Shown: positions 1 to 9,039 of the stretch, one piece after another | How the letters are laid out: each line of letters opens with the position of its first letter | How positions within the stretch are numbered: position 1 is the stretch's first letter | DNA from: Chitinophaga sp. CF118 | Lineage (GTDB): Bacteria > Bacteroidota > Bacteroidia > Chitinophagales > Chitinophagaceae | NCBI RefSeq assembly: GCF_900112615.1 | Contig: NZ_FOMK01000004.1 | Location: 930,001 to 994,000, forward strand | DNA length: 64,000 nt | Reading direction: 5' to 3' | Position numbers and translations under genes: made by a program | Notes under the pieces: generated by a model | What the model was told of the DNA's origin: nothing | Seen by the model: only the letters and a program-made list of their open reading frames with translations | The model's database searches: none

Positions 1-1880
1 GTTGCGATTAAAGCACCGTTAGTTAACCGCGTACTATCTTTTGCATGGATCAGCTCTTTCGATTCCGGTGGTACGCACCAGTCGCCATATTTATCTTTGG
101 TCATAATCCCATTCACCAGATATTTACCATGCATATATTCCATCCACTTTTTCATAGAAGGATAATGTTTGATGATGGGCTGCTGATCACCAAACTGTTC
201 ATACAAAGTATTTGCTATTAACAGATAGCTACCCGGCCATGTGACATTGTCCGAATAGTAGTTCCAGTAAGCAGGAGCTACATCGGGAATAGCGCCTTCG
301 GCTGTTTGCGCATCCTCAATATCATCCAGCCATTTGGCGTACAGTTTTGCGTTATCGAATATAAAGCTCTCTCCGTGTGCACCGGTGGCTCTGTCGCCCA
401 GCCAGGGCATGCGTTCATTACGTTGCGGACAATCTACCGGCATACCTTTGTAGTTTCCTCTAATACCCCAGTAAGCATTTTTATAAATCTGATTGAGAGT
501 AGGATCGGATGTTTCGAATTGTCCGGTAGTTTGCAGATTATCATAGATTACCTGTCCTTCAAAGTCGGTTAATTTTGGGGTATACCCGGTGATTTCTACA
601 TAGCGAAAGCCATGATAAACAAAAGAAGGTGCCCAGGTTTCTTCTGCTCCACCTTTCAGTGTATACTTATCTGTTACTTTTGCATCACGCAGATTATCCA
701 TGTACAATGTACCATCCTTCTTTACTGTTTCTGCAAAACGGATACTCACCTGTTGTCCTTTGCTTCCTTTTACTTTCAACTGTAACCACCCCACCATATT
801 CTGACCCATATCCATGATATACACGCCTGGTGTAATTTCACGGATAGTAACAGGTTTGATTCTCTCCATCACCCTAATCGGCTCATTCATCTGTGCTTCC
901 AATCGCCCACCGGGAGATTGCACCAGTGAAGCCTTCATCCAATGACTGTCATTGAAAGCAGTATTATTCCATCCCGGCATTTCTTTAGTTGCATCATATT
1001 CCTCCCCATCATATTCGTTATTGGTACGGATAGGACCATCTGCAGTCATCTTCCATGAATCATCGCTGATGATAGTCTGGTGTATTCCATTCTCATATTC
1101 AATTTCCAGTTGCAGTAATAATTTAGGATAACCGAAAGTTCTGATCTTTTTGGGCTTATATGCTTGTCGCATAGTAAAGTAACGCCCATTGCCCAATACA
1201 GCACCGAGGGTATTGTTGCCCTTTTTTAATGCATTGGTTACATCATAGGTATTGTATTTAATACTTTTAGTATAATCAGTAGGAGCCTGTGTAAGTACAT
1301 CTGTACCGGTACGTGCTCCGTTTATGTATAACTCATAATGACCGGGACCGGCGATATACACCTTTGCCTTTTTAACAGGGGATTTTACTTCGAATGATTT
1401 ACGAGCATAGCGCGCGGAGAGCCGGGAGAATTTACTTTGTGCACTATCCCATGCAAAAGCACTATCCAATCCTATCCATTTAGCCTTCCAGTTGAACAGC
1501 CCCATACTCCAATGCGCATATTTGCTCCAATCACTCTCTCCCCGGGTAGTCCAGACTTTTACTTTCCAGTAACAGTCTGCCTGACTTTGCAATTGTTTAC
1601 CGGCATACACTACATGAATAGATTGATCTGATAATACTTTACCGGAGTTCCATACATCACCTTCCCCTTTTTCCAGTTTCTCTATAGAAGACGCTACCAG
1701 CAACTGGTAAGCTGTTTGTTTAATATTCTTCTCACTACCATTTATTTCCCAGGATAAACGGGGTGTAAGCACATCCATACCTTCCGGATCCGTCAGCATT
1801 TCACAACGTAAAGTGGAAACTGATACCGGTGCATGAAAACCAACCATCATTAATAACATAGTCATCAATCCCCTGATCAT
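1..1880 (-). CDS. Alpha-L-rhamnosidase, GH78 (3' end outside window)
   Basis: Secreted or periplasmic enzyme predicted to release terminal alpha-L-rhamnose from pectic side chains. The frame is open from an ATG at 1880 to the left edge (626 codons seen). A short hydrophobic signal is followed by the N-terminal GH78 motif 'LRCEMLTDPEG' and 'PRLSWEI'. Further on are 'WAPSFVYHGFRY', the acidic catalytic-region motif 'DCPQRNERMPWLGD' with 'GAHGES' (about 1475-1520 nt from the start), and 'YGDWCVPPES' near the edge; all are typical of the six-hairpin barrel of GH78. The C-terminal part is missing from the window. The start overlaps the stop of the upstream propeller gene by 4 bases (ATGA), so the two are very probably translationally coupled in the pectin locus. 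Family assignment is firm; linkage specificity is not visible. Confidence 0.93.
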   Translation of the reverse strand, partial: MIRGLMTMLLMMVGFHAPVSVSTLRCEMLTDPEGMDVLTPRLSWEINGSEKNIKQTAYQLLVASSIEKLEKGEGDVWNSGKVLSDQSIHVVYAGKQLQSQADCYWKVKVWTTRGESDWSKYAHWSMGLFNWKAKWIGLDSAFAWDSAQSKFSRLSARYARKSFEVKSPVKKAKVYIAGPGHYELYINGARTGTDVLTQAPTDYTKSIKYNTYDVTNALKKGNNTLGAVLGNGRYFTMRQAYKPKKIRTFGYPKLLLQLEIEYENGIHQTIISDDSWKMTADGPIRTNNEYDGEEYDATKEMPGWNNTAFNDSHWMKASLVQSPGGRLEAQMNEPIRVMERIKPVTIREITPGVYIMDMGQNMVGWLQLKVKGSKGQQVSIRFAETVKKDGTLYMDNLRDAKVTDKYTLKGGAEETWAPSFVYHGFRYVEITGYTPKLTDFEGQVIYDNLQTTGQFETSDPTLNQIYKNAYWGIRGNYKGMPVDCPQRNERMPWLGDRATGAHGESFIFDNAKLYAKWLDDIEDAQTAEGAIPDVAPAYWNYYSDNVTWPGSYLLIANTLYEQFGDQQPIIKHYPSMKKWMEYMHGKYLVNGIMTKDKYGDWCVPPESKELIHAKDSTRLTNGALIA

Positions 1881-3643
1881 AAAGCTGCTGTTTTAAGTGA
1901 ACGGATATAATACACAGCATTCTTAGCTATCGGTAACACTGGCAAATCATAGTCCTGATCTGCCGGGGTATCGGCATTAGGGAAATGCCGGGGCTCTCCA
2001 GTGCGGAATACAATCCGCTCTACCACATCCAGTGGTGCAAACAGGAGGCTGGTCAGCGCATCTTTGCCATTTACATTGATGGTATAAAAACGTGTAGTTG
2101 TATTTAAAGTGATACGGATTCGATAAAGACTATCTGTTTTATAACGCATGAAATTCTTATAGCGGGCGCCAGCTTTTGCTTTCAGTGTAGTGTCTGCATC
2201 AAAAATAAGACGGAGGCCAGCTGTTCCTTTTCCATCCTGTAATTCTATCTGTAATTGTCCATGATCATCCGGTACTACTGAAAATTCAACAAGCAGTTTT
2301 TTTGTAGCAGGAATTAAATGTTCAGCTTTTGCATAATCATAAGGATCTTTATCCTGTAGGGTAAGACCTTTGTCTGTAATACTTACAGGCGCCCAAAGCG
2401 GACTATAAATATTCCATGTTTCCAGGTCAGTAATATTTCCATTGAGGTGTGAATTACATGTATCTTTTACTGGCACTGGTATCTTTGCCACCCAGATATC
2501 TTCTTTATTCATGCTATATGTAACCCATAGATTACTATCTGGCGGAGTGCCGTTTCCTTCTTCTATTCCTCTTACATATTGCGGTCCGTAAGATTTATAA
2601 TTCCCTCCATAACGCATTGGAGGTACTTCACCATTCACAAGGAGCAGGTTAGTATATTCAAGTCCGTTATCACTTACCGACAATGCCAGCGGCCATCTGT
2701 ATTCCGAGGGATTGTATACAGTAGCGAAACGGCCATCCGCCATTTTTTGGCCCCAGATCTTTGCAGTACTGTTCACAAATCCTGGTGCACGTGCAACTGT
2801 AGACCATGTTCTGCCTTCATCGCTGCTTAAAGCGGTGAGTGCATTCTTCCATAACCCTACCACCCTTTTATCCGGCAGATGATAATAACAGAAAGCTTTG
2901 TATTGCTTTTGCAAAGGAATAAGAGGATCATCTCTGTCTGCTTCTTCATTCCATTGCTGCATCATTAATGGCGTGGCCAGTAATTCATTACAGGCTGCTA
3001 TAAAATCTTTATTCTTACTACTGGTATAAAAAGGGAATGAAGTATTACTTGTATTCCAGGCTTTATTATAGCGGAGAAAATAAACAGGACCATATTTCCC
3101 ATCGGGTAAAATTTCTCTTACTACACGCCCAATACCATTACCATCATTCGGATCATCTTTTGCATTCAGGCATATACCATAATAACCTAAGGCCAGCAGG
3201 TGATTACTTTTAGAAACATAAAATCCCATTCGCTGATGCATCACAGCATACAGGTTATGCGCAATACCATCTTTTACCGGACCGTCAGGAATTTTATAAG
3301 GAGGAAAAATAACTTCCGGTGATGACCATGTAACACCATCCGCAGAGGTAAGTAATAATGTTTGTCCTGGTGGAATACTTTCCCCCGTTTCATCACTCAG
3401 GTATTCAACGTAGAACCTGTTATGCCAGTAAGCCAGCATAGGTGCATGGTTGTAAGTCCAGCCATGAGAGATTTCACGGTTAGCCCGCATCACCTGGATA
3501 TTATGTACACCCATTACAGGCCGTAACTGGCCATGATGATAATCTACATTCACTAATGTATTACCCGTGTAATGGACACCCTCCTGTGCAAAAGCAGAAG
3601 TGGATAATAATAGCACGAAAAATAAACCTGCTTTCCTGATCAT
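1877..3643 (-). CDS. Secreted sialidase-fold beta-propeller protein with C-terminal lectin-like domain
   Basis: Probable polysaccharide-active or binding protein of the pectin locus. I place the start at 3643, because the protein then begins 'MIRKAGLFFVLLLSTSAFAQ', a clean signal peptide cut after AQ, and lies 4 bases after the SusD stop. An in-frame ATG at 3664 would add seven residues and overlap susD by 17 bases. Residues about 30-390 contain several BNR/Asp-box-like turns ('TSADGVTWSSP', 'SSDEGRTWST', 'SVSDNGLEYT') and the family-like stretch 'GWTYNHAPMLAYW'. Residues about 400-590 look like a beta-sandwich (LamG/concanavalin type). Bacteroidota propellers of this kind include GH33, GH145 and PL24/25-type enzymes, but I cannot assign one. 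The position between SusD and a GH78 rhamnosidase suggests action on a rhamnose-containing pectin fragment (inference). Confidence 0.8.
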   Translation of the reverse strand: MIRKAGLFFVLLLSTSAFAQEGVHYTGNTLVNVDYHHGQLRPVMGVHNIQVMRANREISHGWTYNHAPMLAYWHNRFYVEYLSDETGESIPPGQTLLLTSADGVTWSSPEVIFPPYKIPDGPVKDGIAHNLYAVMHQRMGFYVSKSNHLLALGYYGICLNAKDDPNDGNGIGRVVREILPDGKYGPVYFLRYNKAWNTSNTSFPFYTSSKNKDFIAACNELLATPLMMQQWNEEADRDDPLIPLQKQYKAFCYYHLPDKRVVGLWKNALTALSSDEGRTWSTVARAPGFVNSTAKIWGQKMADGRFATVYNPSEYRWPLALSVSDNGLEYTNLLLVNGEVPPMRYGGNYKSYGPQYVRGIEEGNGTPPDSNLWVTYSMNKEDIWVAKIPVPVKDTCNSHLNGNITDLETWNIYSPLWAPVSITDKGLTLQDKDPYDYAKAEHLIPATKKLLVEFSVVPDDHGQLQIELQDGKGTAGLRLIFDADTTLKAKAGARYKNFMRYKTDSLYRIRITLNTTTRFYTINVNGKDALTSLLFAPLDVVERIVFRTGEPRHFPNADTPADQDYDLPVLPIAKNAVYYIRSLKTAAL

Positions 3644-3647
3644 ACAA

Positions 3648-5345
3648 TTATTTATAACCTTCATTCTGTCCGAATTCCTGACCGTTTGTTAATGCATCCA
3701 GTTCTACCTGTGGTACTGGTCTGAGCATATGAAATGATTGTATCTGTGTAACATCCAGGTTATACTGATGAATACGGTCTACCAGTTTACCGGTACGTTT
3801 TAGATCAAACCAGCGAAGATGCTCTCCTGCCAGTTCTCTTGCTCTTTCATCCAATATAAAATCAAGATTGATGTCTGCTGCAGTAATCTGCATATCTGCA
3901 GTATGATCAACGGGAGCTTTAATAGCGGCTCTTGTTCTCAGCACATTAATATTTACTGCTGCTGCATTGTTGTCTCCCTGCTGGAAGGCTGATTCAGCTG
4001 CTATCAGGTACATCTCTGCCAATCTTATCACGAAGATATCCAGGTAGCCCGGATAGGAATTTGCATTAACCCGTGTGATGGGATCCATGAATTTTTTCAA
4101 TTGTACAAAATCATTAGCGCCGTAAATAGAGCCGTTTGCATGATAAGTACTATCGCGGTCTATTACGATATAAGGTAGCAATGCCTTATCCGGAATGCTT
4201 TTTTTAGTAACGTATAACATTGTATCACTGCCGGGAATCATCTTTTTCCCTATCAGGGAAGGATCTTTTTTATAACTGGCTACATCTGCTGCCGTCCATG
4301 TGTATGCTTTGTTACAAATCCATGCTTCCTGAAAGGAACTATTATATCGGGCATCCTTACTTTCATCATAAAAATCCAGCAAAGCCCGCGTAGGCATAAA
4401 TCGCCGGTTGTTATCTTTTCCATATTCCAGACTTAACTGCATACCTGGTTTGGAACTATAAGTAGTAAGGAACCAAAGATGCAGACGATTGGCATTACCA
4501 TCGTAATTCAATGCAACATTGGTAGAATTACTGATGATATACAAAGCTTCTTTATTCTGTTTATTATTCTGCGGTTTCCAGAGGTCTGCATAATTAGTCC
4601 AAAGGTCTACACCAAATTCTGCTTTCCTGTTAATGACTTCGTTTGCTGTTTCCTGTGCTTTTTTAAACCATGATTGCGCTTCTGCACCTGAATAATAGTA
4701 AGCACCTGATAAATACACCCGGGCAAGTAACCCTAATGCAGACTTCCTGGTAGCACGACTGTAATCAGTCCCTCTGCTGACAGGCAGATATTTCACTGCA
4801 TATTCAAGATCGCTGGTAATTAGTTGATAAAAATCTTTTACAGGGCTCCTGGTGGCAGTGAGCGTTACGCCAACTGTTTCCTTTGTTAATAACATTACGC
4901 CACCATATGTTTCCACTACATGCCAGTAATAAAAGGCACGCAGAAAATGTAGTTCTCCTTCCCTGCCGTTGCGCTCTACCGTATCAGTAAACCCCGCACT
5001 ACCTATCCTGCCGATCCCTGCATTACACAGGTTAATCGCTTTATACAGCAACTTCCACCCTGCTTTGTTAGGATTACTGGTAGAGGGTGTGAAGTTTTCA
5101 TAACGCATCGTTTCAACCGCATAGTTATCCTTATTGGAATTGAACCACAGGTCTGTACCGGATTCTCCCATAAACAAACCATCTTCTTTTCCATACCAGG
5201 CACGCTGTTCGCTATACGCAGCATTTACCAGTGTAATAAAACCTTGTGGTGTAGTCCATACGGCACCGGCGGTAGCACCGGAAGGATTATATTCATCGAG
5301 GTTGCAGGCAACCAGGAAAATCATGATAAAGTATATCTTTTTCAT
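3648..5345 (-). CDS. RagB/SusD family outer-membrane glycan-binding lipoprotein
   Basis: Surface lipoprotein that caps the SusC channel and captures glycan fragments. The N-terminus 'MKKIYFIMIFLVACNLDEY' carries a lipobox (LVAC) at about residue 14. SusD hallmarks are present: an early helix pair region with 'AINLCNAGIGRIG', 'LHFLRAFYYWHVVETYGGVMLL', TPR-like helices, and the C-terminal signature 'ELAGEHLRWFDLKRTGKLVDRI'. The length of 565 residues is normal. It follows the 924-residue SusC gene with a 12-base gap and is followed directly by the propeller gene, so it belongs to the second SusCD pair of the pectin locus. Confidence 0.96.
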   Translation of the reverse strand: MKKIYFIMIFLVACNLDEYNPSGATAGAVWTTPQGFITLVNAAYSEQRAWYGKEDGLFMGESGTDLWFNSNKDNYAVETMRYENFTPSTSNPNKAGWKLLYKAINLCNAGIGRIGSAGFTDTVERNGREGELHFLRAFYYWHVVETYGGVMLLTKETVGVTLTATRSPVKDFYQLITSDLEYAVKYLPVSRGTDYSRATRKSALGLLARVYLSGAYYYSGAEAQSWFKKAQETANEVINRKAEFGVDLWTNYADLWKPQNNKQNKEALYIISNSTNVALNYDGNANRLHLWFLTTYSSKPGMQLSLEYGKDNNRRFMPTRALLDFYDESKDARYNSSFQEAWICNKAYTWTAADVASYKKDPSLIGKKMIPGSDTMLYVTKKSIPDKALLPYIVIDRDSTYHANGSIYGANDFVQLKKFMDPITRVNANSYPGYLDIFVIRLAEMYLIAAESAFQQGDNNAAAVNINVLRTRAAIKAPVDHTADMQITAADINLDFILDERARELAGEHLRWFDLKRTGKLVDRIHQYNLDVTQIQSFHMLRPVPQVELDALTNGQEFGQNEGYK

Positions 5346-5357
5346 AACGTATAGTAT

Positions 5358-8132
5358 TTAGAAGTCCACATTTAATCCAAAAACAAATTGCTTATTCAGC
5401 GGTGTGGATTCCGCTCCACCTCTTTCAGGATCATAGTATTTCACCAGATGACTACGTGCCTTTGTAAAGATGTTAGATCCCGTAGCATACAGTCGTAAAC
5501 GTTGGATGTTCAGGTGTTGTGCCAAGTGTGCCGGTAATGTATAACCCAGCGTAACATTCTTCAGCTTTACGTAAGATCCGTCTATAAAGTTGAGCGCCTG
5601 ATAACCCGCGTAACTACTGATTTTACCTCCTCTCAAAGGACGGGGAAAATCATTGGTTGGATTTTCAGGCGTCCAGTAATTGATCATAGCAGGCCCACCA
5701 CCTTCTCCTGACGGATTATATCTACCGAGAAATTCTGCATTCAGCATCTGTCCCCAACGGGCAAAAAGGAAAATTCCAAGATCGAAAGCGCGGTATGTAA
5801 AACTATTCTGCAAACCTACCGTCCAGCGGGGTACAGCAGCGCCAATGTACATCCTGTCATCACTCGCAGAAATTATGTGATCTCCGTTTTCGTCCTGTAG
5901 TTTAATATCTCCGGGCTTGAAAGGAGTACCTCCAAAGGAATATGTTGCTGCAGTTGCTGCGTCTTTAGTTTGCCAGATGCCTTCTTTCCTGTAGGTATAA
6001 AAAGATTTGATAGGGCGATCCAGTAATAATGAATTTGTTTCAGCATTAGTACCGATCACATTTGTATTATCAATCAGGGATGTGATCTTTTCCTTGTTGG
6101 TAGTAAAAGTAAGCGCTGTTGTCCATTTGAAATGATCCTCCTGAATGTTTACAGTATTCAGTGCTATTTCAATGCCTTTGTTATTAGTTGCCCCGATATT
6201 CTGGTATACTTTTACAATACCTGAGGATTGTGGCAATGTCCTGACCTGTAACAGATTTGTTGTCTTTGTGTTATAAGCATCAATAGTGGCATTTAACCGG
6301 CCATTAAAGAAGTCAAGATCAAGTCCCACATTGGTAGTGGCAGACAGTTCCCAACCCAGATCAGGATTACTGGCAAGATCGCTGAATATATATCCCGGTG
6401 CAGCCACATTCCCAAAAGACATAGGATATGCAGATATCCCTGTTTGCGTACCGTATTCAGCGATACCTGAGTTACCTGCTATACCATAACTGGCTCTTAG
6501 TTTCACTGCATCTATAATCCGCCATCCGGCAGCGATAGAAGGAAAAGCTGCATACTTATGACCGGGAGCCAATCTCGAAGCACCATCAATACGCTCGGAC
6601 AAGGTTAGTAAATATTTGCCTTTATAGCTGTAGTTGACCCGCATTGCATAAGACATCGATTTAGAACCGATATAAGCAGACACAAGACCTCTGCTGGTAG
6701 CATCTGTAGCACCCAGGTTATAGAACAGTTGCGAAGCCAGTGCCTGATTATATCCCCCTGCGTATAACGTATCATAATCGCGGCGGGTATAGCTGCTCAG
6801 CAATGTTACCGTGAATGAATGATCTGATATCCGCCGGGAATAGGTCATGATATTATCCCAGTTATAAAAGCGGTTATTACTGCTTCCAATACCGGCTACT
6901 GAGGTGCCTGCATCTTTCTGCTGCAGAGATGTTCCTTCAAAAAAAGTCCCTCTCCTGGTGAAGGTGAGCGTAGTTCCGAAGTTAGAACGGAATGTCCATC
7001 CTTCTGCCAGTTTAACCTCCGCATAACCATTGAGAGAAGTAACAGTCCTGAGTGCCTCATCTTTGGATATCAGTTCTCCGCGGTCATCTGTCAAAGGGCT
7101 GATCGAAGTAGTGTTACCTGCTACAGGATAGAGGTTGACATTACCGGCTTTATCATAAGGAACACCGAGTGGCGTAGTGGTTAATGCAACGCTAAGCGGA
7201 TCTTTTCTGTTGTTAACCTTCTGATAATTCAACTGACTCTGGATGCCAGCCTTGACCCTGTCATTTATTTTCTGATCAATGCTTAGTCGCACCGTATAGC
7301 GCGTCATATCATTGTTCTTTAACACCCCTTCCTCTTTAAAATAACCTGCTGAAAAGTAGGCTTTAGTTTTGTCCGTACCGCCACTTACAGATACGCTGTG
7401 TTGTTGCTCCGTACCATTGTGAGTGAGCAGATCTAACCAGTTTACCCATTGTCCTTCCTGGATCGCTTTATATTCGCCTTCATTGGCAAACAATGCAGCA
7501 TCATCCGGCATGGGATCTCCGGGGGCTAATGAAGCACGGTATGCTTCTCTTCTTAGTTTAATATAATCTTCCCCTAATCTTGGTTTGGGATATTGTGTAA
7601 ATCCATTGATCCCGTAGAAGCCACTGTAGGATACTTTCGTTTTCCCTTCTGTTCCTTTTTTAGTGGTAACTATCACCACCCCATTTGCGCCTTGTGAACC
7701 ATAGATGGCAGTTGCCGAAGCATCTTTTAATACTTCAATAGATGCTATATCTCCGGGATTCAGATTGCTGATATTACCTCCCTGCATTCCATCTATGATA
7801 TACAAAGGGGTGTTGCTGCCACTGATAGATCTTGTTCCCCTGATCTGCACATCAGTGCCTGCACCAGGATTACCTGCTGTGCGGGTAATATCCATACCCG
7901 GTACTCTTCCCTGTAATGCTTCCAGCGCATTATAAGTGGGTGCCTGCATGATCACATCGGGTTTTACACTAAAAACAGCACCTGTCAGATCTCGTTTCTT
8001 TATCACACCGTAACCAATTACAACAGTTTCATTAAGGTCGCGAACCTTCATAGTATCCGGTTTGTGGATAGTGTCTTGAGCATAGGCTGTTATACAGAAC
8101 AGGGTTAATAAAATAGTTGTTCTTATAACCAT
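5358..8132 (-). CDS. SusC/RagA family TonB-linked outer-membrane protein, short N-terminus
   Basis: TonB-dependent barrel that imports oligosaccharides together with the downstream SusD. The signal peptide (about residues 1-18, cut after AYAQ) is followed almost at once by the TonB-box-like 'LNETVVIGYG'. The plug domain follows, with 'PLYIIDGMQGG' and 'SIEVLKDASATAIYGSQGA', and then a 22-strand type barrel ending in 'FGLNVDF' with the usual terminal Phe. Unlike the 1060-residue SusC of the same locus, it lacks the N-terminal carboxypeptidase-regulatory-like domain, which explains its length of 924. It sits 7 bases after the GH43-like gene and is co-directional. Substrate is inferred from neighbours to be a pectin fragment. 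Confidence 0.96.
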   Translation of the reverse strand: MVIRTTILLTLFCITAYAQDTIHKPDTMKVRDLNETVVIGYGVIKKRDLTGAVFSVKPDVIMQAPTYNALEALQGRVPGMDITRTAGNPGAGTDVQIRGTRSISGSNTPLYIIDGMQGGNISNLNPGDIASIEVLKDASATAIYGSQGANGVVIVTTKKGTEGKTKVSYSGFYGINGFTQYPKPRLGEDYIKLRREAYRASLAPGDPMPDDAALFANEGEYKAIQEGQWVNWLDLLTHNGTEQQHSVSVSGGTDKTKAYFSAGYFKEEGVLKNNDMTRYTVRLSIDQKINDRVKAGIQSQLNYQKVNNRKDPLSVALTTTPLGVPYDKAGNVNLYPVAGNTTSISPLTDDRGELISKDEALRTVTSLNGYAEVKLAEGWTFRSNFGTTLTFTRRGTFFEGTSLQQKDAGTSVAGIGSSNNRFYNWDNIMTYSRRISDHSFTVTLLSSYTRRDYDTLYAGGYNQALASQLFYNLGATDATSRGLVSAYIGSKSMSYAMRVNYSYKGKYLLTLSERIDGASRLAPGHKYAAFPSIAAGWRIIDAVKLRASYGIAGNSGIAEYGTQTGISAYPMSFGNVAAPGYIFSDLASNPDLGWELSATTNVGLDLDFFNGRLNATIDAYNTKTTNLLQVRTLPQSSGIVKVYQNIGATNNKGIEIALNTVNIQEDHFKWTTALTFTTNKEKITSLIDNTNVIGTNAETNSLLLDRPIKSFYTYRKEGIWQTKDAATAATYSFGGTPFKPGDIKLQDENGDHIISASDDRMYIGAAVPRWTVGLQNSFTYRAFDLGIFLFARWGQMLNAEFLGRYNPSGEGGGPAMINYWTPENPTNDFPRPLRGGKISSYAGYQALNFIDGSYVKLKNVTLGYTLPAHLAQHLNIQRLRLYATGSNIFTKARSHLVKYYDPERGGAESTPLNKQFVFGLNVDF

Positions 8133-8139
8133 AAAATTA

Positions 8140-9036
8140 TTATTGTTTAATTATTTGCTGTAATGTTTTGCGTGTAGTTTTAAAAATGGTTCCATGTTTA
8201 TGGCCAGCGGGTAAACTGACCTGTTGTGATATATCCGTAAATGCTCTAAAGTTTTTTGTTTTAATGGCACGGTATTTCTTCTCTCCATAGGCATCAAAAT
8301 AAATCAGCCATTCATTGTTGATCTTTACAGCAGTGGGGCCTTCAGTCAAATGTCCGGTGAAAGGTGCGGAACAATCTATGTAAGGCCCTGTTGCTTTATT
8401 TGCAAACGCTACTTTCAGATCACGTTCCGGCCGGGTGTTATCTTTCAGAACGAGTGCATACTTACTTTTCTCTATTTTTACAATCACTGCGTCTATTACA
8501 CTGAAACCGGGATCATAAAAAAGTGTTGCTTTAGAGAAAGTGATGAAGTTCTTCGTAGTAGTATAATACATCCGGTGATTATTATCTTCTGCTTCTACTC
8601 CACGGGGAAACCGTTGCGGAATAGTACTGGCCCAAATGATCAGGTACTGCTGTTCTTCATCATCATAAAAGATTTCAGGAGCCCATACGTTTACCGTAGT
8701 GGGTTCATGTTCCATTACATTAATAACACGCTGATCTGACCAGTGGATCAGATCTTTTGATTCTGCATATCCAAATCCTTCATTTCCTTTCCAGCTGATG
8801 GTCCATACCAGGTGATAAATATTATCCGGACCTTTTACAATGGAAGGATCGCGTAATACTTTCCCTGGTAAAGGTTGTAAGAAAGTGTTTTTCAGATCCG
8901 TCCACTTGTAACCATCATAACTGTATAACAGATGTAATCCATCAGTAGCAGGTTCCCTGAAAGAAGTGAACATATATACTTCCTTTGCCGGACGGCAGGA
9001 AAAAAGCAGTAGGATATATAACCAGTGTTTTTTCAT
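8140..9036 (-). CDS. GH43-like five-bladed propeller glycosidase, lipoprotein
   Basis: Predicted arabinanase/galactosidase-type enzyme anchored to the membrane by a lipid. The start 'MKKHWLYILLLFSC' has a lipobox with Cys14. The sequence follows the GH43 plan: 'LRDPSIV' with the likely base Asp63, 'NVWAPEIFYDD' (about 116-126), the modulating acid region 'VIDAVIV' with Asp172, and 'TEGPTAVK' with the likely general acid Glu222. The 298-residue length fits a single catalytic propeller with no accessory module. It is 3 bases from the GH140 gene upstream and 7 bases from SusC downstream, so it is part of the same transcript. GH43 superfamily membership is well supported; the subfamily and the sugar released are not. 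Confidence 0.85.
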   Translation of the reverse strand: MKKHWLYILLLFSCRPAKEVYMFTSFREPATDGLHLLYSYDGYKWTDLKNTFLQPLPGKVLRDPSIVKGPDNIYHLVWTISWKGNEGFGYAESKDLIHWSDQRVINVMEHEPTTVNVWAPEIFYDDEEQQYLIIWASTIPQRFPRGVEAEDNNHRMYYTTTKNFITFSKATLFYDPGFSVIDAVIVKIEKSKYALVLKDNTRPERDLKVAFANKATGPYIDCSAPFTGHLTEGPTAVKINNEWLIYFDAYGEKKYRAIKTKNFRAFTDISQQVSLPAGHKHGTIFKTTRKTLQQIIKQ

Positions 9037-9039
9037 GCC

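Noticed and set aside
8350..8739. 129-codon plus-strand ORF inside the GH43-like gene
   Set aside because: It is antisense to a gene with clear catalytic motifs and has a Cys/Tyr/Phe-rich composition typical of shadow frames.
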